Part shown: positions 52,621 through 61,651 of the stretch, in pieces
Layout: every line of letters starts with the position of its first letter
Numbering within the stretch: position 1 is the first letter of the stretch
Origin: Acidobacteriota bacterium
GTDB taxonomy: Bacteria; Acidobacteriota; Blastocatellia; Chloracidobacteriales; JADJPF01
Assembly: GCA_016213785.1 (NCBI GenBank)
Contig: JACQZQ010000113.1
Span: 62,001-126,000 of the forward strand
DNA length: 64,000 bases
Reading direction: 5' to 3'
Program-made: the position numbers and the translations under genes
The notes under the pieces: generated by a model
Told to the model about the DNA's origin: nothing
The model's input: the letters and a program-made list of their open reading frames with translations, nothing else
Databases searched by the model: none

Positions 52621-53591
52621 GCTAGTGCTCCTGCGCAAGAGGATCCTCGACCAGCAGTACAGCCAAAGCAATGATTAGCAGTTACAATTTTTCTCCCTTT
52701 TAATAAATTAATATCAAAATCTTTAATATTTTGAGGTACTTGTTTATCTACTTTTAGTCTTAGAGCTAAATTAAAATCGCAATCATAAAGATTTCCATCC
52801 CAATCAACTTCTATTTGACTTAGGCACATCAACCTATCTATGGTTCCAGTATTAAAAGTATTTTCTAGTAACTCTTTATAGTTATTAGATTTACTTTGTT
52901 TTCGCAAATCACTAGAAAATCGACCAATTGACATATTAGTAATAGTAAGTAATTGATTAAATTGTATCTTATGCATTTCCCAAAGCTCTTTTTTATAAGT
53001 TTTTTCTAGTTTTTCTTGATCTGGGGGTAGAAAACTGCCTAATGGGTTATAAACTAAGTCTAAAATCAGTCCAGGTAAAATACCATAGCCAGCTTTATTA
53101 AGGCGTTTTAAGGCTTCAATACTAGCTAAATAAACCCCCAACCCTCTTTGTTTATCGACATTTTCTTGTAAATAACAAGGCAAAGAGGCTACTAATTTAA
53201 CCTTGTTATCAGAAAAAAACTCTATCATTGTTTCTTGATCTGGTTCTAGGAGTACTGTCAAATTAGTACGAACTTGAACTTTTTGGCCTTGCTTACTTAA
53301 AGCACTAATAAATTTTCTTAAATTTGGGTTAAGTTCTGGTGCCCCACCAGTTATATCAACTAACTTACATTTAGTTTCTTTAGCAACTTCTAGAATTTTT
53401 TCCATAACAGGCCAATCCATTACTTCTTTCCTTTTAGGAGACGAACTGACATGGCAATGCTCACAGGATTGGTTACACTTTAAGCCTACATTTACTTGAA
53501 TAGTTTCTAAGCTCTGATTATACAGGGGTTGTCCTATTTGAATTAAGATTTGCTCATCAAATGATTTTTTAACTGATAAGGCTTTAGACAT
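52617..53591 (-). CDS. arsS: Radical SAM protein of the ArsS family
   Basis: 324 aa. The radical SAM cluster motif is CNQSCEHCHV (CxxxCxxC, about residues 38-45). DITGGAPELNPNLR is the GGxP-type SAM motif. The C-terminal part has MCLSQIEVDWDGNLYDCDFN and ends HCFGCTAGRGSSCAGAL, Cys-rich motifs of ArsS/DUF3641 proteins with auxiliary clusters. ArsS acts with ArsM in arsenosugar synthesis. No arsM or other ars gene is in the window, so the role here is open. TAGGA precedes the ATG. Confidence 0.82.
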   Translation of the reverse strand: MSKALSVKKSFDEQILIQIGQPLYNQSLETIQVNVGLKCNQSCEHCHVSSSPKRKEVMDWPVMEKILEVAKETKCKLVDITGGAPELNPNLRKFISALSKQGQKVQVRTNLTVLLEPDQETMIEFFSDNKVKLVASLPCYLQENVDKQRGLGVYLASIEALKRLNKAGYGILPGLILDLVYNPLGSFLPPDQEKLEKTYKKELWEMHKIQFNQLLTITNMSIGRFSSDLRKQSKSNNYKELLENTFNTGTIDRLMCLSQIEVDWDGNLYDCDFNLALRLKVDKQVPQNIKDFDINLLKGRKIVTANHCFGCTAGRGSSCAGALA

Positions 53592-53646
53592 AATTTTTCC
53601 TAATTTTTAATGTTTTTTAATGTAATCCTAGTGCTAAAGAATTTAT

Positions 53647-54180
53647 TCACTGCTTTTCTTTTAAAGAATCCAAAAACATAGCCTTAGTTATTTTATAGTA
53701 AGAGAGATCCTTAGCATAGAAATAAGCCATTTTTTCATATTTAAGACCTACTTTTTCTATTACTTTGTGAGATGCGATATTTTCAGGGTCAATTACAGCA
53801 ACAATTTCAGGTAGGCTTAATTTATTAAACCCATAATTAATGCAGGCTTTAGCGGCTTCTGTCGCAAGTCCTTTTCCCCAGAAGGCTCTAGCTAGACGAT
53901 ATCCAACTTCAACATTTTCAGTATTTTCTAGAAATTGTAGACCACATAACCCAATGAATAACGAATCTTCTTTGTTAATTACAGCCCAGATTGCAAACTG
54001 GTGTTTTTCTTGATGTTCAAGATAGAAATTAAATCTTGCTAGAGTTTGCTCTCTAGGCATTGGCTCGCCACCAGTAATATATTTAACTACTTCAGGATCA
54101 GAATTTAGTTTTACTACACTTTCTAAATCTTCACTAGCTAAACTACGTAAAAGTAAATTATTTGTCTCAAGGATTATCAT
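53647..54180 (-). CDS. GNAT N-acetyltransferase (RimJ/RimL type)
   Basis: 177 aa. Opening LLLRSLASEDLESVVKLNSDPEVVKY is the RimJ/L family start (first part only needed). VGYRLARAFWGKGLATEAAKAC contains the acetyl-CoA pyrophosphate loop, and NIASHKVIEKVGLKYE is motif B. It acetylates a protein N-terminus, polyamine or drug; the substrate is unknown. No SD, but the gene starts 5 bp after the stop of the secreted-protein gene, suggesting coupling. Confidence 0.88.
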   Translation of the reverse strand: MIILETNNLLLRSLASEDLESVVKLNSDPEVVKYITGGEPMPREQTLARFNFYLEHQEKHQFAIWAVINKEDSLFIGLCGLQFLENTENVEVGYRLARAFWGKGLATEAAKACINYGFNKLSLPEIVAVIDPENIASHKVIEKVGLKYEKMAYFYAKDLSYYKITKAMFLDSLKEKQ

Positions 54181-54185
54181 ATAAA

Positions 54186-55316
54186 TTAGTCTAGTAGTTT
54201 TACATCTGTATCAAACTTGTTATATTTGTTAAAAGAAATGCAGTTAAGTGCTGTAAATCTATCTTCTCTACTGGTTAAAGATACTTGAGCATTAACAGGG
54301 AGAAGATATTCTTGAGTGCCTATAGTTACCCAACCAAAATCTACTACAGAGGTTGCATCTAGGATAGGAAAAGAGTAGGGGATTTCAATAGCTTCTTGCT
54401 CCATTCTAAGAACTTGTTTAGATTCTTGATGGATATAGAGTCTACCACGATAGCCTGTAATGGCTTGTGCTCCACCAATTTTTATTTGTTGGCGCGAGTT
54501 TCTAGTTTCTACTTTGTAGTCAAAAACCAAACATGGTTGACCATAAAAATCGACATTGCCTTTTTCAACAAATTCTGTTTTTGAATCTGGGCTAAAGATT
54601 GCTGAGAGTTGCCCTGCAAATTGTCCTGTAGAAGTCAGTCCTCCAACTTCTTCGAATGTAGTATTTGCTGTTCTTCCATTTTTTAACCTAAGTTTAATTT
54701 CTTCACCACGATCAACAGAATAACTAACTGCTAGCTCTAAGTAATCGCCTAATTTCCAACCTTCAATTAAGGGTCTGCCATAGCGCTGTACTTGTTGACG
54801 TACAATAAAATTAGGTAGTGATGATACATAAGCTTTTGCTATAGCACGAGCTTGTTCTATAAATGGAAGAGCTTTAAGCTCTTTTTTAGTTTCCTCAGGG
54901 AGAGTTTCTAGAGTTGTGTTTTCTAAGCTTTTTGGCTTAGTCATTAAAGCTTTTCGTCGTTCATCTGCTCTAGATAAAGCATTATTAACTATGCTAGCTC
55001 GCAAAAATCTTAGTTGGTTAAATAGTTGATCTGTTGGAACAAAATTAATTCCACGTTGATCTACATCAGACGCAATATCATCAAAGTCCTGATTTGAGGT
55101 TCGTGCTGCTTTAACACGATTAAGAATTTCTTCTTGGCCTAAAGGAGGCTGATTAATATATGAAACTAGCGCTGGAGGGAGGTTTTTAGTCGTTTGGTTA
55201 GTTGTTTGATTAGTTTGGTTATTTGGAGATAAAGGTTTATTTGATTGGGAAAAAGATATTTGAGTGATAGAAGAAAATAAAAAACACACTAAAAAAAATA
55301 CTTTAAGCTTAAACAT
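54186..55316 (-). CDS. Secreted protein of unknown function
   Basis: 376 aa. A signal peptide (about 1-23, ends ISFSQ) is followed by an Asn/Thr/Gln-rich linker and a large beta-rich domain. The latter half (QPCLVFDYKVETRNSRQQI, GRLYIHQESKQVLRMEQEA, VDFGWVTIGTQEYLLPVNA) resembles the LolA/RseB-like fold seen in acidobacterial exported proteins. No catalytic motif. It probably acts in the periplasm. An AGGAG lies 16 nt before the ATG, too far to be certain. Confidence 0.65.
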   Translation of the reverse strand: MFKLKVFFLVCFLFSSITQISFSQSNKPLSPNNQTNQTTNQTTKNLPPALVSYINQPPLGQEEILNRVKAARTSNQDFDDIASDVDQRGINFVPTDQLFNQLRFLRASIVNNALSRADERRKALMTKPKSLENTTLETLPEETKKELKALPFIEQARAIAKAYVSSLPNFIVRQQVQRYGRPLIEGWKLGDYLELAVSYSVDRGEEIKLRLKNGRTANTTFEEVGGLTSTGQFAGQLSAIFSPDSKTEFVEKGNVDFYGQPCLVFDYKVETRNSRQQIKIGGAQAITGYRGRLYIHQESKQVLRMEQEAIEIPYSFPILDATSVVDFGWVTIGTQEYLLPVNAQVSLTSREDRFTALNCISFNKYNKFDTDVKLLD

Positions 55317-55435
55317 AGCTTTAGCAAGATTTCTCCTAAGTTAAATGTGGGCGCTTTTAATCTTGACAGCACTAAGCTTTTAGCACAAGAGCAACTAATA
55401 GAAAAAATAGCTACTTTTTTAATTTTTCTAGAAAC

Positions 55436-55499
55436 GAAAGGCCGAGATTTTTATACCTCAGCCTTTCTAAATCTTTCTTATTTCTTAAGAACTTAAGAA
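55436..55499 (-). terminator. Hairpins after the second tetraheme cytochrome gene
   Basis: GAAAGGC-c-GAG pairs with CTC-a-GCCTTTC (55436-55467). Beside it lies a perfect repeat TTCTTAAG-aa-CTTAAGAA (55482-55499). Both lie downstream of the minus-strand cytochrome stop at 55518. No clean U-run follows on that strand. Confidence 0.5.
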
Positions 55500-55517
55500 T
55501 ATAACCTTAGAGTTAAA

Positions 55518-56084
55518 TTATTCGTCATAATGGTCTGGTTTTTGATCAGTATGACATTCATTACAGCCAACAGGGAAAATGTCTCTTTCCTTATGGCAAG
55601 TAATACAGCCTGCTAATTTAGAGTTAGGCTTGCTTTCATCGCCTGTACCGTGATAGGCATCTTTAGCGTTAAGAGCATTTTTACCTTTGAATTTAACATC
55701 TTCATTGGTGCCTTCAAATTCACAAGTTGAGTCATCAGTTTTATGGCAATCATCGCATCTACGTACACCTTCTTCCATAGCTTTAGTTAAGCTTTTGGTA
55801 TTGGTGTGGTGGCAGATAACACAAGAATCTTTATACTGAGCAAAGCGTTTTGGAAAAGCATGGTGTTCGTGATTAAAGTAAGTGATTCCTTTGTCACCAG
55901 CAGCAGATGAACGTTTCTTTTCTGGATCGTCAAGAATTATTTTAGCTTTATCACCTGTGGGATACTCTTTGATAAGATCATAAGCAGCAGCACTTATTTT
56001 AGTATAACTTAAACTGAGAAGCGCAATAAGAGCAAAAGATAATACTAATGCTCCCTTAACTTTTTTAGTCAAAGTTTTTTCCAT
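55518..56084 (-). CDS. Tetraheme c-type cytochrome (class III/c7-like)
   Basis: 188 aa. A signal sequence or anchor (about 10-30) is followed by four heme sites: CVICHH, CDDCHK, CITCHK, CNECHT. NHEHH upstream gives axial His candidates. It aligns along its length with the cytochrome at 12566-13306 (shared IILDDP, CHHTN, GTN, HGTG/HGRG blocks) but lacks the charged tail. The start is ATG 56082-56084; a GTG 24 nt upstream precedes the GGAGG and is excluded. A GC-rich two-hairpin leader precedes it. Likely a periplasmic electron carrier. Confidence 0.88.
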   Translation of the reverse strand: MEKTLTKKVKGALVLSFALIALLSLSYTKISAAAYDLIKEYPTGDKAKIILDDPEKKRSSAAGDKGITYFNHEHHAFPKRFAQYKDSCVICHHTNTKSLTKAMEEGVRRCDDCHKTDDSTCEFEGTNEDVKFKGKNALNAKDAYHGTGDESKPNSKLAGCITCHKERDIFPVGCNECHTDQKPDHYDE

Positions 56085-56131
56085 ATTTAGTTTTTTCCTC
56101 CATAGCACGAGCGCTGATAATTTACTTTCTA

Positions 56132-56177
56132 GTAGGGGCTACCTACAAAGTACAGAAGTGCTTTCCCGGCGGCACTT
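56132..56177 (-). promoter_or_regulatory. Two-hairpin GC-rich leader upstream of cytochrome gene
   Basis: On the minus strand AAGTGC...GCACTT (56156-56177, loop CGCCGGGAAA) precedes GTAGG-TAGCC-CCTAC (56132-56146). It stands out from the A/T-rich surroundings and lies about 50 nt before the start codon. It could be an RNA regulatory element, but matches no riboswitch I can confirm. Confidence 0.35.
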
Positions 56178-56373
56178 AAGCAAGATTACTAAATAACATT
56201 GTGAAATTTACGCCCAAGCTTATTTTGATGTGTACTCGCGCAAGAATAACATAGCTTTAGTCAAAGTGTCTAGATTATTGACGATAATGCTATGATTGCT
56301 TAACTTAGTAGTTTAACAATAAACTTACGTTGTCTTTTGTTCTAATAAATGTTTTGGAGAGTAATAAGAATAT

Positions 56374-57516
56374 ATGTTAAGTAATAATTTTGATGTTATT
56401 GTGCTAGGTGCTGGTGCAATGGGAAGTGCTGCTGCTTATCAACTTGCTCAAGAAGGAAAGAAAGTCTTACTCCTAGAACAGTTTGAGATTGCTCATAGTC
56501 GGGGAAGTACTCACGGAGAATCACGTATCTTTAGGTTTGCTTATACTAACTTAGCTTATGCTGAACTTGCTTTTCAGTGTAAAGAGCTTTGGCGAGAGTT
56601 AGAAAAATTTTCAAATGAAAAATTACTAACTATTTTAGGAGGAATAGATTTTGCTGAAGACGAGATAGGAAAACAAAATGTTTTAGAAGTAAAAAATGCA
56701 TTAAAACAACTTGGTAGCGAATTTGAAGAATTGGGTTTTAAGGAACTAAATAAACGCTACCCTCAGTTTAACTTAAGCAAATCCGCTTTAGCTATATATT
56801 CACCAGATACAGGAGTTATTAACCCAACCCAATCTATAAAAGTAATGGTCAACTCTGCAAAAAGACTTGGCGCAATAGTCCAAGATAATGAAATGGTTAA
56901 AGAAATCCGACCATCAAAAGAGCTTGTAGAAATAATTACAGAAAAAAATCATTATAAAGCTAGTAATTTAATTATTTCAGTTGGGGGATGGACAAATAAA
57001 CTATTGAAATATTTTGATTTAGAACTTCCTTTACAAGTCTCTCAAGAACAAACCGTTTATTTTAGACCCATTAGAAATCATCAATTATTTACTAGAGAAA
57101 ATTTCCCTGTATGGATTAACTATCAGGGAAATATAGTCTACGGAATACCTTCTTTTCTTGAGCCAGCTATAAAAGTAGGTTTTCATCATAGCGGACATTA
57201 CTTAGATATAATAGATTATCATCAGCAAATAAACCAAGAGAAAATAGAACAATTAAGAGACTATCTAAAACAATATATTCCAGATTTAGCAGGAGAGGAT
57301 TTTGGGGCAAGTACTTGTATTTATACTAACACCCCAGACCATGATTTTCTTGTAGACTTATTGCCAAATTATCCAAATGTCGCAATTGCAGCAGGTTTTA
57401 GTGGGCACGGGTTTAAGTTTTCTATTGGTATAGGTAAAGCTTTAAGTGATTTACTTAATGATGGGAAAAGTAGCATGAGAATAGAGCATTTAAGTATTAG
57501 ACGATTCTTAGTTTAA
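56374..57516 (+). CDS. Monomeric sarcosine oxidase / N-methyl amino acid oxidase family
   Basis: 380 aa, the family's usual length. The FAD-binding Rossmann motif is VIVLGAGAMGSAAAYQLA at the N-terminus, followed by SRGSTHGESRIFRFAY, the MSOX/MTOX signature. Cys315 in GASTCIYTNTPDHDFLVD is the residue that carries covalent FAD in MSOX. It demethylates secondary or tertiary N-methyl amino acids, giving formaldehyde and H2O2; sarcosine or N-methyltryptophan cannot be decided. GGAGAG precedes the ATG. The stop overlaps the convergent small gene by 4 bp. Confidence 0.9.
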   Translation: MLSNNFDVIVLGAGAMGSAAAYQLAQEGKKVLLLEQFEIAHSRGSTHGESRIFRFAYTNLAYAELAFQCKELWRELEKFSNEKLLTILGGIDFAEDEIGKQNVLEVKNALKQLGSEFEELGFKELNKRYPQFNLSKSALAIYSPDTGVINPTQSIKVMVNSAKRLGAIVQDNEMVKEIRPSKELVEIITEKNHYKASNLIISVGGWTNKLLKYFDLELPLQVSQEQTVYFRPIRNHQLFTRENFPVWINYQGNIVYGIPSFLEPAIKVGFHHSGHYLDIIDYHQQINQEKIEQLRDYLKQYIPDLAGEDFGASTCIYTNTPDHDFLVDLLPNYPNVAIAAGFSGHGFKFSIGIGKALSDLLNDGKSSMRIEHLSIRRFLV

Positions 57517-57842
57517 CTTTTTGTTACTTTCTGATCGATTTGATTTTTATCACTTTCATCGCTTTCATCGTCGCCATCATCGCCTTGTTTTTTTGTTTTA
57601 GTTTGACCTTGTTTTTCATCTTCTAGCTGTTGAATTGCAGCAGCTAAATTTGGCTTAAGAAATTTTTCTAGCTCTAATAAGCCAGTCCTAGCTAAGGCTT
57701 CGCCTGTAATTCCTTGTTTATCAAGATCTTTTTTATACTGCTCTACTGTGCGGGATTGTTTGTATTGATAATCATAGGTCAATGCCCAAAAAGCGCCTAT
57801 TATAATAAAAAGCGCTAGAATCCAAGTTATAAGCTCACTCAT
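57513..57842 (-). CDS. Small single-pass membrane protein (paralogue of the next gene)
   Basis: 109 aa. One N-terminal TM (about 4-22), then YDYQYKQSRTVEQYKKDLDKQ and an acidic/Lys low-complexity tail (DDGDDESDESDKN). The segment after the TM resembles that of the 52-aa protein encoded 3 bp upstream. AAGGAAG overlaps the end of that gene and serves as SD. No family recognised. Last gene of the minus-strand run. Confidence 0.7.
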   Translation of the reverse strand: MSELITWILALFIIIGAFWALTYDYQYKQSRTVEQYKKDLDKQGITGEALARTGLLELEKFLKPNLAAAIQQLEDEKQGQTKTKKQGDDGDDESDESDKNQIDQKVTKS

Positions 57843-57845
57843 ATA

Positions 57846-58004
57846 TTACTTCCTTTTTTTCTTACGTCTAATGCCTTGTATTTCTAGGTCTTTGACAAAT
57901 TCTTTGTCACCTCGGTTTTTCTTACGTTTATAGTCGTAAATTAGTATCCAAGAAACAGTAGCAATTATGGCTAGACTTAGTACCCATCCAAAAATCCCGT
58001 CCAT
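57846..58004 (-). CDS. 52-aa single-pass membrane protein
   Basis: ATG 58002-58004 to TAA 57846-57848. One TM (WVLSLAIIATVSWILI), then YDYKRKKNRG, DLEIQGI and a basic end (RRKKKRK). AAAGG lies 6 nt before the ATG. It follows the nucleotidyltransferase gene by 9 bp. The order TM, YDY, K-rich, KDL-x2-QGI is shared with the 109-aa neighbour (KDLDKQGI), which supports both as real and paralogous. Function unknown. Confidence 0.7.
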   Translation of the reverse strand: MDGIFGWVLSLAIIATVSWILIYDYKRKKNRGDKEFVKDLEIQGIRRKKKRK

Positions 58005-58013
58005 AGAAAACCT

Positions 58014-58916
58014 TTACAATAAATTATTTACTTTTTCTAAAATAGCTTTTATATCTCGCAATGCTGAAACAGCCGCATCTGGATTAACAACACAATCTTC
58101 TAAATTACCATAATGTTCTTCTAAGCATTCTAGGAGTAATTTTTTAATCTGTGCCTCATCTGGTGAATAAGGTAATTTACTTTCTACATAAAGCTTTTCT
58201 AGATCGCGTTCTTTACTGGCAAAATATTCTCTAATTTCTTCTTCTTTCCATTCACCACGACGGATAGATTTAAGTTGCTCACGGTTGCGTTGCAAGTCAA
58301 TATCGCCTTCAATCAAAATCTGTTCTACTTCATTAAGTAAACGCACTACATGGTAAGCAAACTTAACGTCATAGCCATAGGTTTCCCTAATTTCTACTCT
58401 ATTACCTGTAGGGTTTTTAGTATTCATTTTATGTAATTGCGAATAAGCATAGCCCTTAAATTTATGCCAAGAACCTTTATGTAAAAAGATCCGGCGGCTA
58501 TCTCTAACCATATTTCCAACTTTTGTAATATGTAAGACGCAATTGGCTGGAGTAAAAAGAGAGTCAATCATATTAGGATTATTTTCCATACATAATTGAA
58601 AATACTTAACTATAGAATAGACTGTTAAGTCATAACTTCGACCTGAACCAGCTAATGCGCTTTTATCTAAAATATGGTGCTCTTGATATTGTTCAAAACG
58701 TTTAATTTGGCTTCCAAAGCCTAGAATTTCTCCTGCTAAGTGAGGGAAAATCATATCTTTAGGTGGAATACAGAACCCATAAACATCCATATCTGAAGTA
58801 TCAGATGATACTCCATAAGCAACAGAACCCATAATTGTTTCATAATGAATGTTATGTGGGATAAAACTAGGCGGATTAATTAATCCTGCTTCTTTTAATC
58901 TTTTTGTCGTACTCAT
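58014..58916 (-). CDS. Predicted nucleotidyltransferase (YcgL/COG3541, Pol-beta fold)
   Basis: 300 aa. The nucleotidyltransferase core reads GSVAYGVSSDTSDMDVYGF, with GS and the DxD pair that bind metal. The third acid is less clear. The rest is helical. Proteins of this family are found beside phage, toxin and tRNA functions but are little studied; target unknown. It starts 4 bp after the acyltransferase stop, so translation is probably coupled. Confidence 0.82.
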   Translation of the reverse strand: MSTTKRLKEAGLINPPSFIPHNIHYETIMGSVAYGVSSDTSDMDVYGFCIPPKDMIFPHLAGEILGFGSQIKRFEQYQEHHILDKSALAGSGRSYDLTVYSIVKYFQLCMENNPNMIDSLFTPANCVLHITKVGNMVRDSRRIFLHKGSWHKFKGYAYSQLHKMNTKNPTGNRVEIRETYGYDVKFAYHVVRLLNEVEQILIEGDIDLQRNREQLKSIRRGEWKEEEIREYFASKERDLEKLYVESKLPYSPDEAQIKKLLLECLEEHYGNLEDCVVNPDAAVSALRDIKAILEKVNNLL

Positions 58917-58920
58917 TTTG

Positions 58921-60279
58921 TTAATTCTTATGTTCTAAAAATACTTCTCGCGCTTTATCTAATTGTCTTATGAGAAGTTCGCGCTCTTGAACCAACCTTT
59001 TTAATCTGCCTTTTTGATTCATAAAAAGATAGAGTAAATGTATTCTATTACGAAAGTATTGTAAACCATTAAAATAACGAATTGCATAAGCTCCAGTTAA
59101 AGGTATACTGATTAAGTAAAATAGCCCGATTAAATAGCCTGTTTGAGATATTACAAAACCTGTTTGTAAGCTGTAAAATAGAGGGAAAGTAATGATACTA
59201 GCTAAAAATCTAATTGTTGCATAATCAGTTTCTTTACGAGCACCAAAATGGCTAATTAGTCTGGGAAGAAAATAAGGTAGTAGATGCTGAATTACAGCAT
59301 AGAGAAAAAATGGTAGCCCTATTATTACTTCAATTAAAATTAATGTGTAACCATTTGTAGAAAACCCTTCTTTAAATTCTTGTCTAAACGCAGATTCAGG
59401 TAATTCTAGATAATCTCTCTTACGTTTATAATTTTTAATACTTATGTAGAGTTCATTAAATTTTTCAGGAAGATAATGTTGGTAAAATTCTACTGCATCA
59501 ATAATTTGTTGGCTAAGTGTAAAGGCTTCCGCTCGTTCTTTATGGCCTTCTCTATGTAATTTTTCAGTAAGATAGGTTTTATAAATTTCTTCTAGATCTT
59601 GGACAATAGGCTGAATTTCTACTTGCTCTATATTAAGTAGTTTTCCTTCTAAGGCTTCTTGTAGCTTATTAGTAAGGTCAATAATAGCATTTCGTTCTTC
59701 TGATTTTGATATAGGTTTAGTAAAGGGTTGTACTGGCTGACCAAAATTAATGGTTACACAACGTTGGAATGATTTACGGGAAAGAAAATTAATTCCTATA
59801 GGCATAATTTTCAAGCCTAATTGAAAATTACTATGTGTTTCCGCTTCAAGTGCCATTCTTGCCGCACCAGTTTTGATTTTATGTAAAAAATGGTCTGAAT
59901 GGGTTATCCCTTCAGGATAAATGGCTACTACACCACCTTTTTGTAAAATTTCAGTCACTTTGGCAAATGTTTGTTTATTTTTTTCCTCATCTCCTCCATC
60001 TTGTTTACGATAAACAGGTATTACTCCAGAGGCAGTTAAAATAGAGGCTAAAATAGAATTTTTAAATAGCTGTCCTGTAGCAAGAAAATGAATTTTTCTA
60101 GGAAATACACTTGCAATTAATACCGAATCTAATAAGTTATTAGGATGATTAAGAACAATTAACAAAGGGCCTTGATTAGGAATTAAATCTGCGTCTAAAA
60201 TAGATAATTCCTTAAAGAAAAACTTTACCCAAAAACGAACTAGTGCCCTTAGATAAGGGTATAACCAATTGTTTACCAT
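58921..60279 (-). CDS. PlsC-family acyltransferase with C-terminal membrane domain
   Basis: 452 aa. The acyltransferase core has the HX4D box in NHPNNLLDS, then GVIPVYRK and YPEGITHSDHFLHKIKTG as later blocks. The C-terminal third has three or four TM segments (for example LILIEVIIGLPFFLYAVIQ). It resembles glycerol-3-phosphate or lysophosphatidate acyltransferases; the exact acyl acceptor is unknown. The run also includes lpxI, so envelope lipid synthesis is a fair context. Confidence 0.87.
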   Translation of the reverse strand: MVNNWLYPYLRALVRFWVKFFFKELSILDADLIPNQGPLLIVLNHPNNLLDSVLIASVFPRKIHFLATGQLFKNSILASILTASGVIPVYRKQDGGDEEKNKQTFAKVTEILQKGGVVAIYPEGITHSDHFLHKIKTGAARMALEAETHSNFQLGLKIMPIGINFLSRKSFQRCVTINFGQPVQPFTKPISKSEERNAIIDLTNKLQEALEGKLLNIEQVEIQPIVQDLEEIYKTYLTEKLHREGHKERAEAFTLSQQIIDAVEFYQHYLPEKFNELYISIKNYKRKRDYLELPESAFRQEFKEGFSTNGYTLILIEVIIGLPFFLYAVIQHLLPYFLPRLISHFGARKETDYATIRFLASIITFPLFYSLQTGFVISQTGYLIGLFYLISIPLTGAYAIRYFNGLQYFRNRIHLLYLFMNQKGRLKRLVQERELLIRQLDKAREVFLEHKN

Positions 60280-60311
60280 TTAATTAACTTATTTGACTAG
60301 GAGTTAGAGTT

Positions 60312-61166
60312 TTAATTTAAAGATGCAATTTCTGCTTTAATTTTTTGTAAACCTTTACTTACTACTTCGCTTTCTTGGTTTTTAGGAGCATAGGTTAAAT
60401 AAAATTCTAAATCTTGAATTGCTAAAGAATATTTACCTAAGCGATAATTAACAAATCCACGATCTCTTATTTCATTAATTGCTTGTGGGGTAATAAGTAA
60501 AAGCCTTTCTATAGTAGCAAGTGCGCGTAAATGATCGCTAGAGGAAAGATAAATATTTTTTAAGTTATTTAACATACGGATTAAAATCTCTTTTTTGCTT
60601 ACAGTTCGGAAAAAAGAGGGTCTTAATTCTATTTCAGAGCCATAAAGGTTACTAACTAGTTCTTGGCAAGCATCTTTATCTAATATTTGACCTTGGTTAA
60701 AAGCATCTAGAATAATTTCTGTGTCTTCTACATAGCATTTCATTAAAAAATGACCAGGCATTCCAACCCCATCAATCTTTAAGCCTAGTCTTCGTGCAAT
60801 TTCCATATAAAAAACAGACAGGGTAATAGGTATTCCTAAACGACGTACTAATACTTCATTAAGAAAGCTATTTCTTGGATCATAATAGTTTTCTTTATTG
60901 CCTTGAAATGCTAAATCTTCATAAATATGCTCATTTATTTCTTTGATTATCAGTAAAGGGTTTATTAGAGAAGACTTTTCTGGCAGCCTAGACTTAATAA
61001 CGCTAGCAATTTCATCTAAGAGAGAAAGATAGAAATCAATATCTAGTTTAATATATTCACACTTAGCCATTAAAAGAGCAGCACGGCCAAGATCTACTTC
61101 TTCTTCAGGTTTAAGTATTTCTTTAGCAAAAATTTTTGATAAATTATCATCATTTGCTATAGACAT
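60312..61166 (-). CDS. SirB1-family transglutaminase-like / TPR protein
   Basis: 284 aa. NEVLVRRLGIPITLSVFYMEIARRLG and GVGMPGHFLMKC are SirB1 signatures (transglut_core2). The last ~90 residues form TPR-like helices (YRLGKYSLAIQDLEFYLTY). Family members are usually found beside prmC/prfA and have no proven activity. Here it is followed by the acyltransferase gene after 32 bp. Cytoplasmic by sequence. Confidence 0.85.
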   Translation of the reverse strand: MSIANDDNLSKIFAKEILKPEEEVDLGRAALLMAKCEYIKLDIDFYLSLLDEIASVIKSRLPEKSSLINPLLIIKEINEHIYEDLAFQGNKENYYDPRNSFLNEVLVRRLGIPITLSVFYMEIARRLGLKIDGVGMPGHFLMKCYVEDTEIILDAFNQGQILDKDACQELVSNLYGSEIELRPSFFRTVSKKEILIRMLNNLKNIYLSSSDHLRALATIERLLLITPQAINEIRDRGFVNYRLGKYSLAIQDLEFYLTYAPKNQESEVVSKGLQKIKAEIASLN

Positions 61167-61180
61167 CTATTTTCTAACTC

Positions 61181-61651
61181 TTATTTTGGAGCATTTATAA
61201 GGTTAAACAAGTTTTTGATCATTCTGAAAAGATCTTGTTTATCCAGGTTTCTTTCAATAGACGATAGGAAAATACTAACGTGCCAACGTTGCATTTTTTC
61301 TTCTTTTTTACCTAAATTATCAAATTCCATTTCTGTATCAATAAAATAGTAATAACCTATTTTACCAGCAAGCGCTTCGTCTGGAGGAAGGTCTGTAAGT
61401 AGGGGGATTTCATCTGAACCGCAGTAGAGCAGATCTTTTGCTAGACTAAATGCTATTTCTGGTTGATTAATAGCATCTTCGTTAAGATTAAGCCCTGTAA
61501 TAGCGTTTTCCATTTGAAAACCAAGAATGATAGTAAATGGTTGTGGATTTAAATCTGAGTCTTGAACCTGTAGTTCAATACAAAAAGCATTTTCCTGTCC
61601 ATCTGGTAATGGTAAAACATTAACTTCAATAAAATCTTTTGATGCTGACAT
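61181..61651 (-). CDS. Hypothetical protein, 156 aa
   Basis: Not recognised. Soluble, no signal or TM, acidic. Blocks FIEVNVLPLPDGQENAF and FTIILGFQMENAI suggest a beta-sheet core, and the end is helical (LFRMIKNLFNLI). The start is ATG 61649-61651 with AAGG 5 nt before it; a TTG 12 nt upstream overlaps that SD. First gene after a 190-bp gap, so a promoter should lie there. It precedes the SirB1 gene by 14 bp. Confidence 0.65.
   Translation of the reverse strand: MSASKDFIEVNVLPLPDGQENAFCIELQVQDSDLNPQPFTIILGFQMENAITGLNLNEDAINQPEIAFSLAKDLLYCGSDEIPLLTDLPPDEALAGKIGYYYFIDTEMEFDNLGKKEEKMQRWHVSIFLSSIERNLDKQDLFRMIKNLFNLINAPK

Noticed and set aside
56132-56177. GEMM (cyclic dinucleotide) or ZTP riboswitch
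   Set aside because: Hairpins are present, but conserved bases of these classes (for example GCAAAGCC) are absent. Kept only as an unassigned structured leader.
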